This document shows positions 49,625-59,939 of a DNA stretch of 64,000 nt, piece by piece. Source of the stretch: Kryptolebias marmoratus (taxonomy: Eukaryota; Chordata; Actinopteri; Cyprinodontiformes; Rivulidae); assembly GCF_001649575.2 (NCBI RefSeq), contig NC_051433.1:20961947-21025946 (forward strand). Direction: 5' to 3'. Within the stretch, counting starts at the first letter, position 1. Every line of letters starts with the position of its first letter. The notes beneath the pieces are model-generated. The model saw nothing but the letters and a program-made list of their open reading frames with translations, had not been told where the DNA came from and did not search any database. The translations under genes and the position numbers were made by a program.

Positions 49625-50290
49625 GAGATCATGTAATTGTGACAAGGCGAGGCTTGGCAGAACTCAAACTCACAACAACGTTTTAAGGATTTTATTGCCA
49701 GGAGATTGGAAGCAGGCTCAAAGTCTTTGATCGTCTCACTTACGTGATTGGCTAGTGGNNNNNNNNNNNNNNNNNNNNNNNNNNNNNNNNNNNNNNNNNN
49801 NNNNNNNNNNNNNNNNNNNNNNNNNNNNNNNNNNNNNNNNNNNNNNNNNNNNNNNNNNNNNNNNNNNNNNNNNNNNNNNNNNNNNNNNNNNNNNNNNNNN
49901 NNNNNNNNNNNNNNNNNNNNNNNNNNNNNNNNNNNNNNNNNNNNNNNNNNNNNNNNNNNNNNNNNNNNNNNNNNNNNNNNNNNNNNNNNNNNNNNNNNNN
50001 NNNNNNNNNNNNNNNNNNNNNNNNNNNNNNNNNNNNNNNNNNNNNNNNNNNNNNNNNNNNNNNNNNNNNNNNNNNNNNNNNNNNNNNNNNNNNAAGGCTT
50101 TCAATAATCTGGCAGTGAGATCTTGGGAGCTGTGGGTATTTATGGTGGCCTGAACAGGTGAGACAGATGAAGCTGATTACATGGGCATGGCAACATGGGC
50201 GTGGCTTGAACTGTGGGACTGAGGAAAGTTACTTGACTGTGGCAAGAGGCGTGGCAGGAACAGATGGAGCTGTGACAAATTGCCTGTGTC
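49625..50290. mobile_element. Probable retroelement fragment spanning an assembly gap
   Basis: GACAAGGCGAGGCTTGGCAG, TTTTAAGGATTTTATTGCCAGG before the gap, and AATCTGGCAGTGAGATCTTGGGAGC, GGTGAGACAGATGAAGCTGATTACATGG, AAGAGGCGTGGCAGGAAC after it, look like an LTR read in reverse (compare the fragment at 28.6 kb). The 335 bp gap hides the middle. Class uncertain. Confidence 0.35.
49759..50093. other. Assembly gap (335 N)
   Basis: N run within a probable retroelement fragment. Confidence 0.98.
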
Positions 50291-50309
50291 TGAGTGTGCA
50301 TTTATTTGC

Positions 50310-51115
50310 TTGTCTGTTGGCAAAATATCTAATAACCCAGTGGACAGTTTTTAATGAAATTCTCTGAATATGATCACTAGATGAACATATACAACTGATT
50401 AACTTTTGGAGGTAACATGGTTCAAGATGGCTACCACACCTAATCAACCTTTGGAAACACACAAAGTGCCACAACTCACTCATTGTTACAAATATTGGGC
50501 TAAAATTTAGTATGGTAGTAGCTGATACTTACTCCCAACCGGTACTCCAAATTCTCCTTATTGCTCTAGATCTTTGCTTAAAACTTTGGCATTACATTTT
50601 GGAGTCATTCATGTCTGTCTGTTAGCAAAATATTTCATTAAGCAGTGGATGGATTTTTTTGAAACTCTCAGTAAGTAATTATTGAACGCATATCTACAAC
50701 TTTTAGCTTTGACCTTTTAGAGTCAACCTAATTCAAGATGGCCACCACAGCTAATCGATCCTAGCAAAAATGGTTACAATTCAGTCAATCCCCCCCCCAA
50801 CCGTATTTCAAGTATCAAAAAATCCTACAAGATCTTTGTTCAAATGTTGGCATTAACTGCTGGGAGTCAGCTTTGTCCATATGTTAGCAAAATATCTCAT
50901 GATCCAGCAGACAGATTTTCATAAAACTCTCAGAAAGTAATCATTGGATCTACATATGCAACTGATTAACCTTTAAAGTTGACCCAATTCAAGATGGCTT
51001 TCACAGTTTATCGAACTTAGACACACACAAATGGCTGTAGCTCAGTCATTTTTACAGATATTGGGATAAAAGTCGGTGTGGTAGCAGCTGAGAGTCATTG
51101 ACAACATACCTTGTG
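50310..51115 (-). repeat. Tandem array of the dispersed ~300 bp repeat, minus strand (about 2.7 units)
   Basis: This is the reverse complement of the array at 43 kb. TCAAGATGGC words occur near 50423, 50735 and 50992, each preceded by ACATNTACAACTGATTAAC-like sequence and GTTAGCAAAATAT. Spacing is again about 260-310 bp. It lies just after the gap-containing repeat at 49.6-50.3 kb. Confidence 0.85.
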
Positions 51116-52482
51116 CTTTTTTTTTAAGCTGTGGCAGACTCTCTCCTTTAACACATCTCTATCGTCTTGAACAGTCCAAGACCTGTTCCATTTTTACTAT
51201 ACCTGTAAACAACGCTCTGCATAACAGATTTATAGGTGTGTTTGCCCTGAGCTTTTCCAACCAAAATCTCGAATGTGGTTAAAACAAAACAATCAGCTGG
51301 ACGTTCATCAGTTTATGTTCATGTATTTATTCAATTGTTAGTTGAAGGTTGAAGCAATGAAAAGCACTGAAAGCACTTGTGCAAGTAGAAAAAAATTCTG
51401 GGAACCTTTTCAAAATAAAACCCTTAAAAAGCCAACACTGCCCTTTCCTACTGGGAAGCAGCTCATAGTCTGGATGTTGAATGGAAGCAACTGGTGCAAT
51501 GCTTAAACAATGCCACTGTGAGACAGGCTCATACACCGATTAATAAATAAAATCTAATTACAAGCAAAAGTGATTAAATGACAGCGCCTCGGTACATGGG
51601 GATTGGAGTGTAATCAAAGTGTTCAATAAACAGCAATTAGTCCGTTTCTCTGGACGGCAGGGGGTTTGCAGGTGCTGCCACATGAATCGGAAATGACCCA
51701 ATGCAGCAAAGTTCCCTCGCAGATGGAAACTTCAAACCGTGATGAAGAATCAGCTGCCAGGAGTGCTGACTTTTTTTTACTGCTGACTGTGTGGAGAAGA
51801 GACTGATCTGTTCAAACACTGTTTGCTTTATTTGTTACAAAAAAAATCATCATTATGAAGCATTTCTAGCTGAAATTGAAGTTGGTTTCTGATTCCCATT
51901 GCATGCAAATTGGCAGCAAATCATCACTCAAAAGCCAAGGTACATACTGAACAGGCCACCACCCATCCTGACACCCAACACTATCTTTAGGGGATTTTTG
52001 TCCCCTATGGTGGATTATCTCCCACCCCATCAAATCCTGTCAATGAGGTGAAGCTAAAGCCGGGGTCTCACTGTTGCCAGTTGCCACTGTTGGTGACGTC
52101 ATTCATGAGGGAGTCTCCACAATGGGTGGGGGGTCGATTTTATTTTTTTTCCCCGTGAATTCCAGGACTGTGTTGTCAATTGGATTTTAAGCACGCTCCA
52201 AAAAATTTGCCCAACAAACTTTCTCCCAGAGTTGTCACATGCATCTCGAACCCCTTTCAGTTTAGTCATTCCAGGGAGCTGGTGCTGTATTTTTTGTGAA
52301 CTGACACGTTTTTTTTTCTATAGTATGGAAATATGTATGCATTTATAACTTGATAGTCTAAGCATTGTTTGCATCTGCAAAATAAAACATGCATCAGTGT
52401 GTTTCCCTTCAGCTTCACAGGAAGTTTCCTGTCTGAGCTCTCCCTACAACACCTGTGTTACCGTCCCAGTCAAACTGACCAC

Positions 52483-52518
52483 CTGACACTGTCCTGGAGC
52501 GGGTCAGGACAGTGTCAG
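52483..52518. other. Perfect 14-bp GC-rich inverted repeat (hairpin), 8-nt loop
   Basis: CTGACACTGTCCTG and CAGGACAGTGTCAG flank GAGCGGGT. The stem would be stable in RNA or single-stranded DNA. Too short for a microRNA precursor as it stands. Confidence 0.85.
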
Positions 52519-53099
52519 AACTTGATACCAGTGAAAAAGATTGAATTTTACTGCGCCTGCAGATGCTGTTAGATATCTGGAGTTGTGCACCCGCACCACA
52601 CCAATGAACAGCTTACATTTGATTTACTTTGGCCAACGTCTTCAATAGGTGCCAAATTACGTATTCATGTTTAAAGTGTACTCCAGTAATTTAAATCATA
52701 AATGTGGGGGTGGCTGCCAAAGTGGGTACAAAATGAGCCGGGGTGGGTACGATGTTAGCGAAGGTGGCCAACAGAAGAATGTGTTCGGCACATACAGTTT
52801 TGCAAGCTGTGTCTATGCTTTTGTCGAACCCACCCTTGGCTCACTTCCGGTCCTTTTATCCCAGAGGATGGAGAACTCAGACAATTTACCCTTTAAAGGA
52901 TGATGCTACAAGAAAACTTGAGTTTAACTATTTATTCTAATGAGGCAGAAAATGATTACAAGGCCAGCGCTGGGACTTCTGTCTACAACATCTTATGGAC
53001 GAAGCAGAGAGAAGCCACGAACAAAGGAATCGTCGACTCTTATAGATCTTAGGCTCCGCCCGACACAGAGGGCCACCTCATCATGATATCAGTAATCAT

Positions 53100-53480
53100 A
53101 CTATGTGTCGCCAAAAAAACTGGCTTTAACTGGTTCAAGCAAGTGATTCTGTGGGTGTAATGCTATCTTGATGTGTAAGCATGCGCAGCCATCAGTAAAC
53201 TGTTCATGATATGACAGGCCTTGACACAGCCGATAAAGTCGTCTGAGCAACTGGTTTTCCTCTGTTCCTTCATAGTACTTAACCTCTATTTTAGGACATA
53301 TGTAACACACAAAAATAAGCCATGATTTTTCACAAACTGACCACATTTTGCGTGACTGCGTGGCTCACTGGTCGCAAGCACTCAGAACTCAGAGGCTGCA
53401 ACTGAGAGTTCACCTGTTTCCTCCCAATTTTGATTTACCAACTAGTCTCCAACAGGTGAGGCCAAGCGAGATATTGGCTT
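53100..53480. repeat. Unnamed dispersed repeat, copy B
   Basis: The counterpart of copy A at 15.1-15.5 kb: CACAAAAATAAGCCATGATTTTTCA, CTGCGTGGCTCACTGGTCGCAAG, GAGTTCACCTGTTTCCTCCCAATTTTGAT, CAACTAGTCTCCAACAGGTGAG. By eye about 70% similar. Confidence 0.55.
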
Positions 53481-54590
53481 AAAGGAATGGGACAGAATCC
53501 CACATTTTGTTTGTTTTTTTGTAATCTAAACAAAACCAGCTAGGACCATAGTCTTGTTTGAAGTGAGCAAATGATCACCTCGATTGGTTGAACATGATCA
53601 AACTTCCCAAAATTCTGAAAATGGGCTCTGTACAAGTTACTTAAATAACATGTATTCGAAGCCGTCAACATTTTTCCTGATTTCCTGACAGATTTACCCA
53701 TGAAAGAGGAATAGATTTGGAAAACGTTAAAGTGCTGGTTAAAACTAAAATGACCAAATGTGGAAGTGAAGGCCGCTTGGGTTGTCTCTGTCACGAACAC
53801 ATCTCTTAGGATTACAATCAAAACAATTGTTTTGTGGGGGTTGGGTGGAGTGTGTGTTTGTGTGTGTGTTTGGAGTGGGGGTTGGGAGGTGTGTGGTAAC
53901 TTTAACAACATGAACTCAGTGACCTTAAGAAACGCCTAGCCCTTAAATGTATTGTGGTGTCAAGAAACTAAGAGAAATAACCAGTGTCCTGCTGCTGCCT
54001 TAATGACTTGACATGCAAATGGTGCTACAGACCCCAAACTCCTGATTATGGTATTTTAAAAGTATTCCTCTTTGGTTATGAAGAATCTGGAGCATGTCCT
54101 GAGCTATAACATTCTGTAATAAGATGCTGAATCCTCTTTTGTACATAAATAACATTTGACAAGTTCCTTGTATCAAGAATTTGAATGCCCCTTACTGAGT
54201 TCCTTGTTTATATAATTTATAAAATTACAATAAAAAGACTAATCTGTGTTTAAAAGCAACACATTAACTACTTTCACAACCCTGTACATTTTCACTGATT
54301 GCAAGAAATCACTTTATTTACAGAACAAACGATTGTTTCCATTTACAAAACTCCCTTTTTGTAATGTAAATGAGATGTTTTTTTTCTTCTGTAAAATATA
54401 ACATTTAAGGTCTTATATCAGCCCTGTTGGATATTGCTTTTATTATAAGGAATTTTATTTTCTGATACGGACTACTTTATATCAATTTGTTCATTTGCTG
54501 CAACTTTCTTAGTTGGATGCACGAGTGAAAAATGAACCCACACAACGTTGACTCCTCCCCTTCGCTCTCATTCGTTAACAGAAAGGCGGA

Positions 54591-54704
54591 ATGTGATTGG
54601 CTGTGAGATTCGATGCCCTCCTGTGATTGGCTGTTTCTTGTTTCCGGGGCTCCGATGTGAACTCACTGACGTTTCTCGGTCTGCCGAGAGACAGACCGGG
54701 GAGA
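54591..54704 (+). promoter_or_regulatory. kbtbd8: kbtbd8 core promoter and 5' UTR: paired inverted CCAAT boxes, ETS-like and CRE-half sites
   Basis: Two GTGATTGGCTG blocks (ATTGG at 54596-54600 and 54626-54630) are inverted CCAAT boxes 30 bp apart, close to three helical turns and typical of NF-Y pairs. A TTTCCGG ETS-like core follows at about 54640, and a TGACG half-site near 54668. No TATA box is visible. The exact transcription start cannot be read from sequence; it probably lies between the second CCAAT box and the ATG at 54705. Confidence 0.65.
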
Positions 54705-54720
54705 ATGGCTGCCAGTGGAG
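54705..54720 (+). CDS. kbtbd8: kbtbd8 coding exon 1 (16 coding bases)
   Basis: This exon codes MAASG plus the first base of codon 6. The ATG has A at -3 and G at +4, a good Kozak context. The donor is GAG|GTTAGC at 54720/54721 (phase 1). The start was chosen because MAAS matches the vertebrate KBTBD8 N-terminus as I recall it, and because the split codon joins exactly to exon 2 (G+AG = Glu). It is too short to be found as an open reading frame. Confidence 0.88.
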
Positions 54721-57700
54721 GTTAGCGAAGTCTTCATTGTTTTTTTTGTTTGTTTGTTTTGTTCTGACCACACTGAAGTGCCACCTTTTAAAGTTGTAGT
54801 TTTAGTGCTTAAACTGCTCGACGAGCAAAGCCTTGCAGATTGGTTCAAAGTCGTGACATGCTGTGAACTCGTCCAGAAAAAAAAAAAAATCCTCGCTTTT
54901 TTGCGACTACTCTAAACTGTTGTTTGCCGTTTGCCTGGTTGCTAACGTTAGCTGCGTGGCTAACTTTTGGCCCCCACAGCTGATTGTGTAAACACTTGAT
55001 TGTGGCAAGACACGGACGTTGGACAAGCAGCAGTAATTGTTGTTCTTGACAAAATAATCTTGTCGATATCGCTTGAAATGGTTACAGACGATACAAATAC
55101 ATGGCCACTCACGACACTTTCCGCTCCTTGTAGCTTGCAATGTTGTGTCAAAGAATGCTTGCTAATATTAGCTTGTTGCCTGCATGTCTCCTTGAAGTTG
55201 AGCTCGTAGGTCCACCAAACTAACTGGACGCGTTACGGTTTTGTGTAATAAACACGGAAGAGCTCGTAACTTTAACGTTGGGTAGTTTTGGTCCTTCCGA
55301 GTTTGATTTTGAGCTTCACTCGCTGCTCAGAAGGGCTGCAGCCGACGTCGAGGGGGTGGCAGTCGAGATGGTAGCAAGTTAGCTACCACCTGGCGAGACA
55401 GTTTGTATTCATCCCGTCCTGTCTTTGTCCCGTCAGTGAGGAGGAGGCACTGAATGAGAAAGTTTTCCCCCCTTCGGAGCCAGGTGAAACAACAGAACCG
55501 AAGCGTCTGCGAGTTAAAAAAAAAAAAAAAAAAAAAAACACAAAAAGGAAATTTGCGGTGTCACTCAGACGACACGCTATATAATATACTTTAAAAATAG
55601 ACATTCTAAACTCTTGGAGGCGCTATTAATGGAAAGAGCACTGGACCCACAAGGTTCCACGTCCACACGTCTCGACTCACCGTCCCAGTCAGAACCAGTG
55701 TGCTCAGTTTTAGGATCAGATATCTTCTGAACCCATTCAAAGTTTAAAGAACCACACCTGGAGGAGCTCTGGTGTTGTGACAGGTATTATTTTGAGGTCA
55801 GGCTGTTAAATAAGAGGTATAGTTTAAAGAAATGCATAACATTCATTCTTCAGAAAAAACAAACTAAAAAGAATGAATGGCCCCAATTTTTTACTGTAAC
55901 AGGTCCGGAAAATGCTTGAAATTATTCATAATTCAAGGGTGTTTATAAACTTTGTGACAGTATTTTTCTCCCTTTTGTATTAGAAATGGCTAACATCTTA
56001 TTCTATTGCAAACTCTTGTGAGTTTGTCTCTGGGTTTATGTCGTAAAACATCCCCCTTCTCCTAACGGCCATGATCCTGTTGGGTGTCGTCACAAGTACA
56101 AGACTTGCCTAATTGTTGGTTCCCTAATTGAGTTACGGCTCCCGAAAGGTGAAGGTGGATGATGATGTGTTTTTGCCCGTGTATGCGTGCGCTCATGTGT
56201 CATGCTCATTTGTCTGTTACCAAATGACCTCATGAATCACTACAAACTTGAATGAAGCACCCTGAAAGTAATCACCGGATGTACATCTATTGAATTAACT
56301 TGTAGAGTCGACTCAGTTCGAGATGGCTGCCACAGCCAACTGATCTTAAACATAAAAATGGCTATGATTCAGTCGGTTTTACAGTTTTGTGTGATTGTAG
56401 CCGAGAGTAATTCTCAGCAATACTCCTGGTACACATGATCTTTACTTAAAAACTAGCAAAAAATCGAATGAATCACTGGATAGATGTTCATGAAATTCTC
56501 GTTTTAATTAATCGCTGAATGTACATCTACAACTTTTGGAATCAGTCCAATTCAACATGGCCACCACAGCAGAGAAAGATTTCATTATATTATTGATTTT
56601 GGGGTTTTGTTGCGTCGTGTGCGTCGCCCTCTACTTTTAATTTCACCCGTGATGTTTTCTCTCTCTCTCTCTTGTGTTTCAGAGGTAGGGAAGCTGTTAC
56701 AAGTACAGAATGGGACACCTCCAGTGACCAACTACAACGGGGTCGATGCTGTGCACGCCTGTAACATTCTTCAGCAGCTCAAAGCTCTGTACGACGAAGC
56801 GCAGCTGACGGACATTGTCGTAGAAGTGGACCATGGCAAGACTTTTTCGTGTCACCGAAATGTCCTCGCAGCAATCAGCCCATACTTTAGGTACAAAGTG
56901 TTGGTTTACTGATGGTTAAAAGTTAGGAGCTGGAAAATTTTACTCAGTGGCTAGCTGATAAATACCAGAGAGTTCATATTTTTATATATTCTTTTTAATT
57001 CTTTTTTTTTAAAAATCGGGTTACAGCACGAGAGTGGGTTTTTATTTTTATTGCATTCGTGATTTTTTTTTTGTTATGTTCACTACTAGGTCCATGTTCA
57101 CCAGCGGCCTTACAGAGAGCAGCCAGCGTGAGGTCAAAATTGTTGGGGTGGAATCCGAATCCATGCATCTGGTTCTAGACTATGCTTACACCTCCAGAGT
57201 CACGCTCTCTGAGTCCAATGTCCAGGCCCTGTTCACGGCAGCCAGCATTTTTCAGATTCCTGCTCTGCAGGATCAGTGTGCCCAGTTTATGATCAGCCGG
57301 CTCGACCCGCAGAACTGCATCGGCGTCTTCATGTTTGCAGACGCTTATGGCCATCAGGAGCTAAGGGAACGCTCCCAGGATTACATTCGCAAGAAGGTCA
57401 GTTAAACCATGAGCGACACATTGAGTCATTACCAAATATTTGTACTGTGGTTAATCGATATGGTTGCCGTTTTATTCCACCACTTTAGACTTTGGCTCCG
57501 TTCTAATTGTCCGCTCAGTCACTGTTTAGGGCACTACATATTGAGTCAGCCATTTTGTTTTGGTGTTCACAGTTTTACCTGTAATTTGTTACAATAGTAA
57601 AAGTTTACAACTTCTGTGCTTTACGTCAGCAGAAATAGTGTTGAGACACCTAATCAGGCTAATTAAAGCTAATGCTAATCTCTGCATTTTATTACTAGGA

Positions 57701-59939
57701 TTGCCACATGCCCATTTTTAAACTCCGTTCCTCGGGAGCCACTCTTCTGCACGTTTTAGATGTCTTCTTGCTTTAAGACACCTGATATAAATGGTTGACT
57801 TATAGACGTGCTTCTAGAGAACTTAAAGATTTGGTGAGGAAGTAATCAGGTGTGTTGGAGCAGCAGAACCTAAAACTTCCATGTCAGTGGAGCCTCGAGG
57901 CCTGGAGTTTGACACCTCTGACCTAATGTAAAGTGTCTTGTGTACTCTTCTGCCTGAAATTGAGAAATTATTAAAGAAATGAATACTGGAACTATATGTA
58001 AAATGTTTGTCATTAGGTCTAAACATTAAACACGTTGAAGGTATGTTGTAAATCAGAGCATAAAAAAAGCAAGCCACATTTTAGCCGTTGTAAGGCTGTG
58101 CAGCTCTGAACAGAAGTACTTTGTAGATATTTAATTTAAATAGCTTGAAGGCTGGGGTGTAGATAAAACTCAAGTCTGTGGTTGTTTAAAGAAAATACAA
58201 TGAAAATGTGTAACAGATTTGTGTAAATAAATCTTATGTTAGTTTCATGGGGACACATGATATTAATTACATTTTCTCAGTCAAAACCAACAGAATTTTA
58301 TTGTCCATCATGTTTTGCTGTATACTTATGAGATTCCTGACTGGATGCTTGATGAATAATTATGAAGTACGCTGGATTCAAGTAGTGTCCAAAATCCTAA
58401 AATGCTTGGCTGTCCCCTATCCTTCCTGTAGTCTACAATACAGGACTGTGATGTAAGTGAAGTAGTGAACATTTTGAAGGCAGCCATTGTTTTAGTTTTG
58501 CGCCTTACAAGTGCTGTATTTGTGATCGGTGGACGTGACTGCTAAAATGCTTTTGTTTTTGTTGCAGTTCTTGTGTGTGTCAAGGGAGCAAGAGTTCCTC
58601 CAGATGACCAAGGAGCAGCTGGTCAGCATTTTGAACAGTGATGACCTAAACGTGGAGAAGGAGGAGCACGTCTATGAGAGTATTGTCCGCTGGCTTGAGC
58701 ACGATCGAACTGGCCGCGAAGCCAATCTTGCGGAGGTTTTTTCCCAGTGCATTCGTCTGCCCCTGCTGGACGAGGCCTTTCTCAGTCGGATACCTGGCCC
58801 GTTCGCTTGTGCCCTGTCCCTTTCTAAAGACCCCGCCGAGGCCAAAGCTCGCCTCACCGGCACAAACGGCTGTCCACAGCGCCTGGGCATGACTGCTTCT
58901 GAGATGGTGATCTGCTTTGACGCCGCTCATAAACACTCAGGTAAGAAGCAGACAGTGCCTTGCCTGGACACGGCCACGGGGAAAGTGTTCAAGCTCTGCA
59001 AACCACCTAACGATCTCCGAGAGGTCGGTATCTTGGTGTCGTCCGAGAATGACATCTACATCGCCGGTGGCTACCGACCCAGCAACAGCGAGGTGTGCAT
59101 TGACCATCGAGCAGAAAGTGACTTCTGGCAGTACGAGCACGCCGGCAACCGATGGCTTCCGCGTGCACCTCTGCTGCGAGCAAGGATAGGCTGCAGACTT
59201 GTGCACTGTTGTGGGAAGCTTTATGCACTAGGAGGTCGAGTTTATGAAGGGGACGGACGAAACGCTTTAAAATCAGTAGAGTGTTATGACGCCAGGGACA
59301 ACTGTTGGACAGCAGTCAGTCCTATGCCAGTTGCCATGGAGTTTCATAGTGCTTTGGAGTATAAAGACCGAATCTACGTCCTCCAAGGTAAGTGCACGCT
59401 GTCGGAGATAAGCTAGGAAATCGTTGCACCCCCCAGTTCAAAATTAAGAATTTTCTTGTCTTCTTCTTTTTGCAGGTGAATATTTTTTCTGCTATGATCC
59501 CCGTAAAGACTATTGGAGTCACCTAGCCCCGATGAGCGTCCCTCGGAGTCAAGGTCTGGCCGCCTTGTATAAAAACTGCATCTACTACATCGCTGGCATC
59601 TGCAGGAACCACCAGCGCACGTTTACCGTGGAGGTCTACGACATCGAGAGGAACACGTGGAGCCGGAAGAGAGATCTGCCCTTTGACCAAGCCACGAGCC
59701 CGTACATCAAGGCCATGCTGCTGCAAGGCAAGCTGCACCTGTTCGTACGAGCCACCCAGGTCATGGTGGAGGAGCACGTGTTCCGCACCAGCCGCAAGAA
59801 CTCCCTTTACCAGTACGACGACGAGTCAGACGCGTGGACCAAGGTCTACGAGACCCCCGATCGCCTCTGGGATTTGGGTCGCCATTTCGAATGTGTGGTG
59901 GCCAAACTTTACCCGCAATGTCTACAGAAAGTGCTTTGA
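54705..59939 (+). CDS. kbtbd8: kbtbd8, kelch repeat and BTB domain-containing protein 8 (spliced, 5 coding exons)
   Basis: Joining 54705-54720, 56683-56890, 57090-57396, 58568-59387 and 59476-59939 gives 1815 nt: 604 codons and a TGA. All introns are GT...AG and the frame stays open. The protein has a short N-terminal tail, a BTB domain at about residues 46-150 (TDIVVEV at 48-54), a BACK domain at about 155-255, and kelch repeats from about 330 to the end (IYIAGGY near 340, LYALGGRVYEGDG near 396). It ends in LYPQCLQKVL. As remembered, human KBTBD8 is about 601 residues and matches along the whole length. The family is known as an adaptor that brings substrates (TCOF1 and NOLC1, in neural crest specification) to CUL3 ubiquitin ligase: BTB-BACK binds CUL3 and kelch binds substrate. 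I see no frameshift or early stop. The gene stands alone, with no other recognisable gene in the window. Confidence 0.96.
54721..56682 (+). other. kbtbd8: kbtbd8 intron 1
   Basis: This is a GT-AG intron of about 1.96 kb. The 5' part (to about 55.5 kb) is fairly CpG-rich and includes an A-rich run at 55517-55538. The 3' part carries minus-strand copies of the dispersed 300 bp repeat (56205-56572), ending about 110 bp before the exon 2 acceptor. No coding sequence was recognised inside it. Confidence 0.8.
56205..56572 (-). repeat. Dispersed ~300 bp repeat, minus strand, in kbtbd8 intron 1
   Basis: About 1.2 units in reverse orientation. CGAGATGGCTGCCACAGC (about 56320) and CAACATGGCCACCACAGCAG (about 56555) are the repeated landmark. 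It ends about 110 bp upstream of exon 2. Its AG dinucleotides lie before the real polypyrimidine tract. Confidence 0.8.
56683..56890 (+). CDS. kbtbd8: kbtbd8 coding exon 2 (N-terminal tail and start of BTB)
   Basis: The acceptor follows a (CT)n polypyrimidine tract ending in TTTCAG at 56677-56682. The exon codes EVGKLL... through ...AAISPYF, and includes the BTB signature HGKTFSCHRNVLAA. The donor is TTTAG|GTACAA at 56890/56891 (phase 2), splitting the Arg codon of SPYFR|SMF. Translation through the intron would stop after a few residues (YKVLVY). Confidence 0.95.
57090..57396 (+). CDS. kbtbd8: kbtbd8 coding exon 3 (rest of BTB, start of BACK)
   Basis: The acceptor is ACTACTAG|G at 57089/57090, and the exon begins inside the Arg codon before SMFTSGLTES. 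It codes the rest of the BTB fold (LDYAYTSRV, NVQALFTAASIFQIPALQ) and the helix entering BACK (RLDPQNCIGVFMFADAYGH). It ends at ...YIRKK with the donor AAGAAG|GTCAGT (phase 0). Confidence 0.96.
57397..58567 (+). other. kbtbd8: kbtbd8 intron 3, containing a MITE
   Basis: This GT-AG intron of about 1.17 kb separates codons 177 and 178. It contains a palindromic hAT-type MITE at about 57718-57921. The rest is AT-rich unique sequence with no recognisable exon. Confidence 0.85.
57718..57921. mobile_element. Palindromic hAT-type MITE, copy 4, inside kbtbd8 intron 3
   Basis: The left arm is AACTCCGTTCCTCGGGAGCC...GCACGTTTTAGATG and the right arm AATCAGGTGTGTTGGAGCAG...CCTGGAGTTTGACACCTCTG. The centre matches copy 3 closely (GACGTGCTTCTAGAGAACTT, GATTTGGTGAGGAAG). 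It lies more than 300 bp from either splice site and is unlikely to affect splicing. Confidence 0.75.
58568..59387 (+). CDS. kbtbd8: kbtbd8 coding exon 4 (BACK and first kelch repeats)
   Basis: The acceptor is TTTTGTTGCAG at 58557-58567, and the exon begins at Phe178 (FLCVSREQEF). It codes the BACK helices (EEHVYESIVRWLEH, CIRLPLLDEAFL), a linker (NGCPQRLGMTASEM) and the first kelch blades (DIYIAGGYRP, KLYALGGRVYEGDGRN). The donor is CCAAG|GTAAGT at 59387/59388 (phase 1). The open frame extends upstream into the intron from 58529, but that part is intronic. Reading on past the donor reaches a stop at 59416. Confidence 0.96.
59476..59939 (+). CDS. kbtbd8: kbtbd8 coding exon 5 (C-terminal kelch repeats and stop)
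   Basis: The acceptor is CTTTTTGCAG at 59466-59475. The first base pairs complete Gly451 and the frame continues EYFFCYDPRKDYW. It codes the last kelch blades (CIYYIAGICRNHQ, KLHLFVRATQV, RTSRKNSLYQYDDESDAW) and the family C-terminus (RLWDLGRHFE...YPQCLQKVL), then TGA at 59937-59939. The exon is richer in G+C than the flanking introns, as expected for coding sequence. Confidence 0.96.

Larger units (their letters stand above)
51116..54590. other. Intergenic upstream of kbtbd8
   Basis: Holds the hairpin at 52483, repeat copy B at 53.1-53.48 kb, and AT-rich sequence from 53.9 to 54.5 kb. An AATAAA near 54229 has no gene to serve. No upstream or divergent gene is recognised next to the kbtbd8 promoter. 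Confidence 0.5.

Noticed and set aside
49736..50153. Open frames of 119-132 codons across 49.76-50.09 kb
   Set aside because: Made of N. No coding evidence at the edges.
52483..52518. microRNA precursor or rho-independent terminator
   Set aside because: The stem is only 14 bp, flanks do not extend it, and there is no U-run. This is also eukaryotic DNA.
58646..59228. Several open frames overlapping kbtbd8 exon 4 in other frames and on the minus strand
   Set aside because: They are shadows of the GC-richer coding exon. The + frame alone matches KBTBD8.
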